64,000 nt of DNA from the NCBI GenBank assembly GCA_947594835.1, contig CANQEH010000003.1, forward strand, positions 62,001 through 126,000, read 5' to 3'. Shown in pieces: positions 10,938 to 17,795 of this stretch. The stretch comes from an uncultured Acetatifactor sp. (GTDB lineage Bacteria > Bacillota > Clostridia > Lachnospirales > Lachnospiraceae). Made by a program: the position numbers and the translations under genes. A model generated the notes under the pieces. It was not told the origin of the DNA, ran no database searches, and saw only the letters and a list, made by a program, of their open reading frames with translations. Every line of letters begins with the position of its first letter. The first letter of the stretch is position 1.

Positions 10938-11501
10938 TTACTTCCGATATCCGCACTTGGGGCAGACGCCGTTTTCATCCAGCCGGACGCCGCACAGCGG
11001 GCAGCGGTCTGTCTCTTTCCCCGGCGCATACTCTTCCGTCGCGCCGTTTACGCCGCTGGTGAAGGTGATCTTCACAATGTTCAGCTTGTCTTTGAGCAGA
11101 TCATGAACAATCCTGATCATGCCCTCCACGGTCATCGTCTCTTTTGTCACAACCAGGCGGCAGTCGGGATAAGCCGTGGCAAGCTCCGTCTGAAAGGCCG
11201 GGCCTTTCTGTCTGTTTGTGGGTGTGCCGTCTTTGATGCCCTGTTCCTCATAGACCTTGCATATGGCGGGCAAAATCGGGTCGTCCTCCCGCAGGATCAG
11301 GGCGTGGTCAAAGTTCTGCAGAACCTCCCATGCGGTTTTCTTGATTTCATTGCAGGGAAACACCATGTTGACCCCTTCGTTGACGCTGTCCTCCACTTCC
11401 AGCGTCAGCACCCCCGTATGACCGTGCAGGTACTGCGCCTCTCCCTGAAAGCCATAAAATCTGTGCGCGTATTGCAGTTCAAAAGTTGTAAAGCTTCTCA
11501 T
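10938..11501 (-). CDS. QueD / 6-pyruvoyl-tetrahydropterin synthase-like protein with C-terminal zinc ribbon
   Basis: MRSFTTFELQYAHRFYGFQGEAQYLHGHTGVLTLEVED (PTPS HxH motif); C-terminal CPLCGVRLDENGVCPKCGYRK; SD GAGGAGG before ATG at 11501. Confidence 0.85.
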   Translation of the reverse strand: MRSFTTFELQYAHRFYGFQGEAQYLHGHTGVLTLEVEDSVNEGVNMVFPCNEIKKTAWEVLQNFDHALILREDDPILPAICKVYEEQGIKDGTPTNRQKGPAFQTELATAYPDCRLVVTKETMTVEGMIRIVHDLLKDKLNIVKITFTSGVNGATEEYAPGKETDRCPLCGVRLDENGVCPKCGYRK

Positions 11502-11544
11502 CGTGATCCTCCTCTTTTCGATTTCCATTGACAGGCCCGTCAGG

Positions 11545-11607
11545 CTTTGATAGTATTTTAGTGTGTATCAAAGCAAAAATATAGCATTATTTTCTCTGGT
11601 TTTGATA
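11545..11607. promoter_or_regulatory. Candidate AraC-family operator: three TTTGATA half-sites in divergent intergenic region
   Basis: CTTTGATA (11545-11552), TATCAAAG (11566-11573), TTTGATA (11601-11607). Confidence 0.5.
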
Positions 11608-11657
11608 CGATTGTATTTTTATAAAATTTATTGAGAGAATTTGGAGGAAACTGCTCG

Positions 11658-12473
11658 ATGGTGGTGACTCTGGAATCCTTTGCACAGGAGGACAACCTCC
11701 ATGATCTGACGCACTGGCATGATGCGCTGGAAGTGATCCGGGTCGTGGAACATTCTATGTCCTGCGTCGTCAACGGAATCGAATATGTACTTCACAAGGA
11801 TGACATCTGTATCATCAATCATGGGCAGCTGCACCGCATCTGCTGTATCAGCGGGAAAAATTGCACCTTCCAGCGTCTCATGATCGATCCCTCCCTGTTC
11901 ACAGCGGATCGGACGGTCTATCAAAAATATCTCGCCCCGATGCTGACTGACGAGACCTTTGCCCACGTCCGCCTGAAAAGCGGGAACCGGATCGCCGCAG
12001 AGATTGTAAAGGTGATCGAAGAGATTGCCGATGTGGAGCGGCACGGCGCCGTGGCGTTTGAACTGCAGGTGCTCTCGCTGCTGTTTTTATTTTTCCAGCG
12101 CCTGTACCAATATTATTGTGCGCTGAAGGGACAGCCAGCCTCTCCCGTAAACCCGGATGTCTTGCTATACCGCCGGATCGCAGATTTCATCTACCAGAAT
12201 TATGGGGAAAAGCTCACGCTTGACGCCATTGCAGCCTCCGGGAATGTGAGCCGGAGCAAATGCTGCGCGGTGTTTAAGGAATACGCCGGGCACTCCCCCA
12301 TTGCATTTTTGAACCTCTACCGCCTGCAGGTCAGCGCCGGGCTGTTGAAGGATACCGCCGAGCCAATCGCTTCCATCGCAGCCGCCTGCGGCTTCGGTCA
12401 GCAGAGCTACTATAACCGGCTTTTTCTGCGGGAATACGGCGTGACGCCAAAAGAATACCGCGCCGCCTCCTGA
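11658..12473 (+). CDS. AraC family transcriptional regulator (N-terminal cupin)
   Basis: C-terminal double HTH: LTLDAIAASGNVSRSKCCAVFKEYAGHSPIAFLNLYRLQVSAGLL ... YYNRLFLREYGVTPKEYR; SD GGAGG before 11658. Confidence 0.92.
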   Translation: MVVTLESFAQEDNLHDLTHWHDALEVIRVVEHSMSCVVNGIEYVLHKDDICIINHGQLHRICCISGKNCTFQRLMIDPSLFTADRTVYQKYLAPMLTDETFAHVRLKSGNRIAAEIVKVIEEIADVERHGAVAFELQVLSLLFLFFQRLYQYYCALKGQPASPVNPDVLLYRRIADFIYQNYGEKLTLDAIAASGNVSRSKCCAVFKEYAGHSPIAFLNLYRLQVSAGLLKDTAEPIASIAAACGFGQQSYYNRLFLREYGVTPKEYRAAS

Positions 12474-12540
12474 CCAGGCCTTTTCCCATACTTTGCGGAA
12501 GCGGACGGTAAATTGGCCGTCTGGCCGGAAATTCCATTCA

Positions 12541-12580
12541 AAAAGCGCCCTGGGCATCTCTCGATACCCAGGGCGCTTTT
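12541..12580. terminator. Bidirectional intrinsic terminator between convergent genes
   Basis: Perfect stem AAAAGCGCCCTGGG / CCCAGGGCGCTTTT. Confidence 0.92.
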
Positions 12581-12598
12581 ACGCCGTCTTTGCCGTCA

Positions 12599-14662
12599 TC
12601 AGCCCGTGTAGGCGTATTCGTACGTCCATGTGCAGTCTTCCACATCGTCATAATAGCCGATGTCGGGCAGACCAGGCAGGTCAAGGCCAAGTCTTAGAAG
12701 CACCGAATATCCATTCCAGCTGGCCACGTTTCCAAAGCTATCATACGTTATCTTCCAACTGTCCTCCACTTGGCCGTCTCTGCCATACTCTGTTGCGCTG
12801 AGCACATTCCCGGAGGCGTCATAGGTGTATTCCTCCCAACTGCTCGCACTTCCGTCTGCACTATAATACCCTGTCCTGCGCAGCACATGGCCGTTGTCAT
12901 CATAGGTGTATTCCCTTCCCCACACGCCGCCATCCGCGTAATAGTTCATCTCACTAAGCATATGTCCAGAGTCGTCATAAACATATTCACCCCAACCAGT
13001 CACATCCCCATACTCGTCATAAAATGTAGAACTCATCATATGCCCGGAGTCGTCATAAGTATAGGTGTTATAACTATACCCATCTCCAGATCCAGATTTC
13101 AATAGATTCCCGTACTCGTCATAGGTCAGTTCATGAGTATCATATATGTTTCCATATTCGTCACAGTCATAGTATACCCAACTCCGCTGCTGCCCGGCCT
13201 CGTCATAGGTAGATTCGTCAGAGATATATGTATTCCCATACTTACCAAACCTATATTCAACTTTGCTCTGTACCTTTCCGTTCCCACCATAGGTATATTC
13301 ACACCAGGAGTCCACATCTCCATCCGAATCGTACCATGTGTCACTCAGTTCATTTCCGGCTTCGTCATAGGTGATCTCCCGATACAGATGATTGTTGGAT
13401 CCACTATAATAAGTAAGCCGCAGCAGCACCCCTTCTGGACTGTACTCCTTCATCGTCCTCAGTTGTCCTGCACGATCGTACTGGGACGCTTTTGTGACAC
13501 GGACATTTGCCACAACATACGCTTTCCTTTCTGTCAGCGCCTCGGAGCCTGTGGCTTCGATCCCGCTCTCCAGAATCTGGATGGCAGACAGGATATCCGA
13601 CGGCAGACTCGCATCCGCCCAGGCCAGGTACACCTGACTTTTCTCCTCCAGCAGGGCGGTATCCTGGGTCGCCTCATAGCCCTCCTCCAACAAGGCAAGA
13701 GCTGTCTCATATGCCCCCTGGGCCATGTCTTCCCGGGCCAAAGCCAGGTACACCTGGCCCTTTTTCTCCAGCAGGGCGGTATCCTGGGTCGCCTCATAGC
13801 CCTCCTGCAGCACGGCAAAGGCCGTCTCATAGTCCGACTGTCCTATATAATACTCTGCTTCCGCGCCGTACACCTCAGACCGCTTCTTTTCCAGGGCAAC
13901 GGAATCCGTCTCCTCTATCCCCTCCTCCAAGAGGGAATGAGCCCCGCTGTAATCCGCCTGTCCCACCAGTGTGTCCACGCCCAGGACGTAGGCTTCCTCC
14001 TGCTCTTTGGACGCTTCCTCCAGATACGCCTCTGCCGCATCCCCGTCCTCGTCATCCTCTGCCAGCTTTGCACCCTTCTTTAAAATTTTCAGGGCGTCCT
14101 CATATTTTCCCTGCGCCAGATAACACTCCGCCGAGCCCAGATACGCCTCCCACTGTGTCTCGTCCAACTCCAGGGCGTCCTTGTAGTGCTTCAGGGCGTC
14201 CCGGTACTCCTCCTCTTCCAGACAGGCCGCAGCCAGCTTCATGGCCTTTTTGCACTGGTATGTGTCACCGGTAAAGTACAAGAGACAGAAAAGCCCTGCG
14301 ATGACTGCCACCGTTGCCGTCGCTGCCAGGGCGATCCATTTCTTCTTTCCCGGCCGGCGCGCTGCCTTCGCCCCTGTCTGTGCGCTCTCTAAGGCGTCCA
14401 CGGATGCTGCCCCAGGCGCCTCCCCGGAGATAGCCGCAACCCCGCCTGCCAAGTCGCCTGCGGATGCACTCCCCAAAATGCCTGCGGACACACCTTCCTG
14501 CAGATCTCCAGACGCGCTCACAGGCCCGTCTTCTGGAATGCTCCCGGGCGTCCCCGCCTCCGGGACGGGCCCGGCTCCTTCCCATGCTCTCACCGCAGTC
14601 CCGCAGGCATCGCAGACTGTGGCTCCTTCCTTTAATTCATTCCCGCAATTTTCGCAGAACAT
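12599..14662 (-). CDS. Zinc-ribbon, single-TM, TPR and YD-like repeat protein
   Basis: MFCENCGNELKEGATVCDACGTAV N-terminal zinc ribbon; TM WIALAATATVAVIAGLFCLLYF; ~40-aa TPR-like repeats; C-terminal YTYDDSGHM/TYDEYGN repeats. Confidence 0.85.
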   Translation of the reverse strand: MFCENCGNELKEGATVCDACGTAVRAWEGAGPVPEAGTPGSIPEDGPVSASGDLQEGVSAGILGSASAGDLAGGVAAISGEAPGAASVDALESAQTGAKAARRPGKKKWIALAATATVAVIAGLFCLLYFTGDTYQCKKAMKLAAACLEEEEYRDALKHYKDALELDETQWEAYLGSAECYLAQGKYEDALKILKKGAKLAEDDEDGDAAEAYLEEASKEQEEAYVLGVDTLVGQADYSGAHSLLEEGIEETDSVALEKKRSEVYGAEAEYYIGQSDYETAFAVLQEGYEATQDTALLEKKGQVYLALAREDMAQGAYETALALLEEGYEATQDTALLEEKSQVYLAWADASLPSDILSAIQILESGIEATGSEALTERKAYVVANVRVTKASQYDRAGQLRTMKEYSPEGVLLRLTYYSGSNNHLYREITYDEAGNELSDTWYDSDGDVDSWCEYTYGGNGKVQSKVEYRFGKYGNTYISDESTYDEAGQQRSWVYYDCDEYGNIYDTHELTYDEYGNLLKSGSGDGYSYNTYTYDDSGHMMSSTFYDEYGDVTGWGEYVYDDSGHMLSEMNYYADGGVWGREYTYDDNGHVLRRTGYYSADGSASSWEEYTYDASGNVLSATEYGRDGQVEDSWKITYDSFGNVASWNGYSVLLRLGLDLPGLPDIGYYDDVEDCTWTYEYAYTG
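13621..13800. repeat. Tandem 120-bp coding repeat (40-aa TPR-like units)
   Basis: AGGCCAGGTACACCTG...CTCCAGCAGGGCGGTATCCTGGGTCGCCTCATAGC at 13621-13680 recurs at 13741-13800. Confidence 0.85.
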
Positions 14663-14859
14663 CTTTCCTCTCCTCCGTCCTTCGGGCTTTCCAGCCTTTT
14701 TCCCTGCCGTCCAACGATACATTTTGACAGCTTTAGCTTATCCCCCCTGCATATCTTTGTCAATCTTTTTTTACTTTTGGCGGAGGAGTGTTCTGCGCTG
14801 TCCTGCATATTCTGCTTCAGAATTTGCAGGTATTTCAGATGGCATATACAATATTTGTA

Positions 14860-14888
14860 TTGTCAGTCAGATATACTTATGATATACT
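14860..14888 (+). promoter_or_regulatory. Predicted sigma-A promoter of toxin mRNA
   Basis: TTGTCA - 17 bp - TATACT. Confidence 0.75.
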
Positions 14889-14977
14889 ATGTGACATGGG
14901 AAACCAGAGAGCCAGGCGGCTTACCCTCTTTTCGATGGAGGGGCTGACCCTCCAGACGAAAGAAAGGAGGGATGCCA

Positions 14978-15067
14978 ATGATTACATATTCTGATCTGAT
15001 TCAGATAGGTATCTTCATTGTGGCCCTTGTGGGATTGTGTTATACAATCTTTCAGGGCAAAAAATAG
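14978..15067 (+). CDS. 29-aa holin-like / TxpA-Fst-type membrane toxin peptide (candidate type I toxin)
   Basis: MITYSDLIQIGIFIVALVGLCYTIFQGKK*, single TM with basic tail; AAGGAGG SD at 14964-14970; own promoter and antisense RNA. Confidence 0.8.
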   Translation: MITYSDLIQIGIFIVALVGLCYTIFQGKK

Positions 15068-15163
15068 CCGCCACTACTGCACTAGTGACGGCTGGTGCCT
15101 TAAGGCACTAAGCATATTGTCATTGTGAGGGTAGAGCCGCTTCTCTGGCTTTCCCTCTTTCTA
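15059..15163 (-). ncRNA. Predicted antisense antitoxin RNA overlapping toxin mRNA 3' region
   Basis: Minus-strand promoter TTGCAA-17-TATATT (15170-15198); terminator hairpin AGCCGTCACTA/TAGTGGCGGCT followed by ATTTTTT ending at the toxin stop codon. Confidence 0.7.
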
Positions 15164-15169
15164 TATCAC

Positions 15170-15198
15170 AATATAACACAAACCCTCTATGATTGCAA
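15170..15198 (-). promoter_or_regulatory. Predicted promoter of antisense RNA
   Basis: TTGCAA - 17 bp - TATATT on minus strand. Confidence 0.7.
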
Positions 15199-15286
15199 GC
15201 GCCATTTGTCTATCATGAGGCGGCATAAATTCAGGGCTCCCGCCGACCATTCATGTCAGCGGAAGCCCTTGATTTTACGCTATTTC

Positions 15287-16297
15287 TTAGAAACGGCCAG
15301 CCTTCGCCGCTTCCTCAATGGACACGGCCACAGCCACGGTAGCGCCCACCATAGGGTTGTTGCCCATTCCGATCAGGCCCATCATCTCTACATGGGCGGG
15401 AACGGAGGAAGATCCTGCAAACTGCGCGTCGGAGTGCATACGGCCTAAGGTGTCGGTGAAGCCGTAGGATGCAGGGCCTGCCGCCATGTTGTCGGGATGC
15501 AGGGTGCGCCCGGTGCCGCCGCCGGAGGCAACGGAGAAGTACTTCTTGCCGGCTTCCGTCCTCTCCTTCTTATAGGTGCCTGCCACGGGGTGCTGGAACC
15601 GGGTGGGGTTGGTGGAGTTGCCGGTGATGGAAACGTCCACGTTCTCTTTCCACATGATGGCAACGCCCTCGGGCACGGAGTTTGCGCCGTAGCAGTTTAC
15701 CTTGGAGCGGAGCCCGTCAGAGTAAGGGATGCGCTCGATTTCCTTCACCGTGTTGGTGTAAGGATCGTACTCCGTCTCCACGAAAGTAAAGCCGTTGATA
15801 CGGGAAATGATCTTTGCTGCGTCTTTTCCAAGGCCGTTTAAGATAACCCGCAGGGGTTTCTGGCGAACCTTGTTTGCCTTCTCTGCGATACCGATTGCGC
15901 CCTCTGCAGCTGCAAAGGACTCATGGCCTGCCAGGAAGCAGAAGCAGTCGGTGTCCTCCTCCAGGAGCATCTTGCCCAGATTGCCATGGCCCAGACCCAC
16001 CTTACGGGTGTCTGCAACGGAGCCGGGGATGCAGAATGCCTGAAGCCCCTCGCCGATGGCTGCCGCAGCCTCGGATGCCTTTCTTGCGCCCTTTTTGATG
16101 GCGATGGCAGCGCCTACGGTATAAGCCCAGCAGGCGTTCTCAAAGCAGATGGGCTGAATCTTCTTCACCTGCTCGTAAACGTCCAGGCCGGCGTCCTTGG
16201 TGATCTTCTCCGCTTCTTCGATCGAGGAGATGCCATAGCTGTTCAACACTTCGTTGATCTTATCGATACGTCTTTCATATGATTCAAATAAAGCCAT
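15287..16297 (-). CDS. GGGtGRT family protein (function unknown)
   Basis: 336 aa; contains the eponymous motif SVASGGGTGRTLHPDNMAAG. Confidence 0.9.
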   Translation of the reverse strand: MALFESYERRIDKINEVLNSYGISSIEEAEKITKDAGLDVYEQVKKIQPICFENACWAYTVGAAIAIKKGARKASEAAAAIGEGLQAFCIPGSVADTRKVGLGHGNLGKMLLEEDTDCFCFLAGHESFAAAEGAIGIAEKANKVRQKPLRVILNGLGKDAAKIISRINGFTFVETEYDPYTNTVKEIERIPYSDGLRSKVNCYGANSVPEGVAIMWKENVDVSITGNSTNPTRFQHPVAGTYKKERTEAGKKYFSVASGGGTGRTLHPDNMAAGPASYGFTDTLGRMHSDAQFAGSSSVPAHVEMMGLIGMGNNPMVGATVAVAVSIEEAAKAGRF

Positions 16298-16318
16298 TTT
16301 TCCTGTCCTCCTTCACCT

Positions 16319-17009
16319 TTATTCTTTTCTGGGGTCGATAATCTTCACAGCATCGTCCACACGGCCGTACTGACCCTTTGCCTTCTCCCATGCGGTGTTA
16401 GGGTCGTCGCCCTTCTTGATGAAGTCGGTCATTTTCCCAAGGCTTACGAACTGATAGCCGATGATCTGGTCGTCCTTGTCCAGGGCGATCCCGGTCACAT
16501 AGCCCTCTGCCATCTCCAGATAGCGGGGGCCCTTCGCCAGGGTGCCGTACATGGTGCCCACCTGGCTTCTCAAGCCCTTGCCCAGATCCTCCAGACCTGC
16601 GCCCACAGGAAGGCCTTCCTCAGAAAATGCGCTCTGGGAACGTCCGTACACAATCTGTAAAAACAGCTCTCTCATAGCGGTGTTGATGGCGTCGCACACC
16701 AGGTCGGTATTGAGGGCTTCCATCGGTAAGCCCGGGAAGGATTTCAGCCGCCATAGCCGCGGAATGGGTCATACCGGAACAGCCGATGGTCTCTACCAGC
16801 GCCTCCTGGATGATGCCCTCCTTTACGTTCAAGGACAGCTTGCACGCGCCCTGCTGGGGAGCACACCAACCTACACCATGTGTAAAGCCGGAGATGTCTT
16901 CCACTCTTTTGGCCTGAACCCATTTTGCTTCTTCGGGAATGGGTGCGCAGCCATGATGTACGCCCTGCGCTACGGGACACATTTCTTCAACTTCCTTTGA
17001 ATAAATCAT
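16319..17009 (-). pseudogene. Iron-sulfur cluster assembly scaffold (NifU-like) gene with apparent frame disruption near 16724-16737
   Basis: MIYSKEVEEMCPVAQGVHHG...AAEILPG in one frame continues as MEALNTDLVCDAINTAMRELF...IDPRKE in the +1 frame; no SD before the second ORF. Confidence 0.8.
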
Positions 17010-17096
17010 GTGAAATCTCCTTTCAATATGTATCTACGCTATTATTTTATCAGTGATTTTGACAAAATAATATCATTCGGGTACATTCTCTCATAT

Positions 17097-17795
17097 TTAC
17101 TGCGAAAAATCCAGTGGTTTTTCAAAATTCTCCTGCCTTTTTACAAGATGGCCCTGATCCTTGAAAATATGGCCTGCAGGAAGGACGCCCCGCACACAGG
17201 AGACAGGGTAGACGCTTGTGCCCCGGCCGACGACGGTGCCGGGATTTAAGACGCTGTTGCAGCCGATCTCCGCCCGGTCCCCCAGCATGGCCCCCATCTT
17301 CTTTAAGCCGGTCTCTATGCTGACGCCGCAGCCCTTCACGGTGACCAGGGTTTTGTCGCTCTTTACGTTGGAGGTGATGGAGCCCGCCCCCATATGCGCC
17401 CCAAAGCCCAGCACACTGTCCCCCACATAGTTGTAATGGGGCACCTGTACCTTGTCAAAGAGCACCACGTTTTTTAATTCCGTGGAGTTTCCCACCACGG
17501 CCCCCTTCCCCACAATGGCGTTTCCCCGGATAAAAGCGCAGTGGCGGATCTGGGCCTCCTCGTCCACGATGAGCGGCCCGTTTAAGCAGGCGGTAGGAGC
17601 GATCTGGGCGCTTTTTGCCACCCAGATATGCTCTCCCCTCTCCTCAAACCCCAAATCCGGCAGCTTTTCCTCCAAAGCCAGGATAAAATCGTGTATCCTG
17701 GGCAGCACTTCCCAGGGGTATTCCACCCCCGCAAACAGGGGAGACGCGATGGTATGGCTTAAGTCAAACAGTTCTTCTACGGTGATACCGTTCAT
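17097..17795 (-). CDS. Left-handed beta-helix (hexapeptide repeat) acyltransferase/nucleotidyltransferase-like protein
   Basis: Hexapeptide repeats IWVAKSAQIAPTACLNGPLIVDEEAQIRHCAFIRGNAIVGKGAVVGNSTELKN. Confidence 0.8.
   Translation of the reverse strand: MNGITVEELFDLSHTIASPLFAGVEYPWEVLPRIHDFILALEEKLPDLGFEERGEHIWVAKSAQIAPTACLNGPLIVDEEAQIRHCAFIRGNAIVGKGAVVGNSTELKNVVLFDKVQVPHYNYVGDSVLGFGAHMGAGSITSNVKSDKTLVTVKGCGVSIETGLKKMGAMLGDRAEIGCNSVLNPGTVVGRGTSVYPVSCVRGVLPAGHIFKDQGHLVKRQENFEKPLDFSQ

Noticed and set aside
13621-13800. Regular repeats as a possible CRISPR array
   Set aside because: Repeats are in frame inside a coding TPR-like region with 120-bp period; no short palindromic repeats or cas genes
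16319-16723. MEALNTDLVCDAI... as an independent small gene
   Set aside because: No SD before its ATG and it continues the NifU-like scaffold protein; treated as the frameshifted second half
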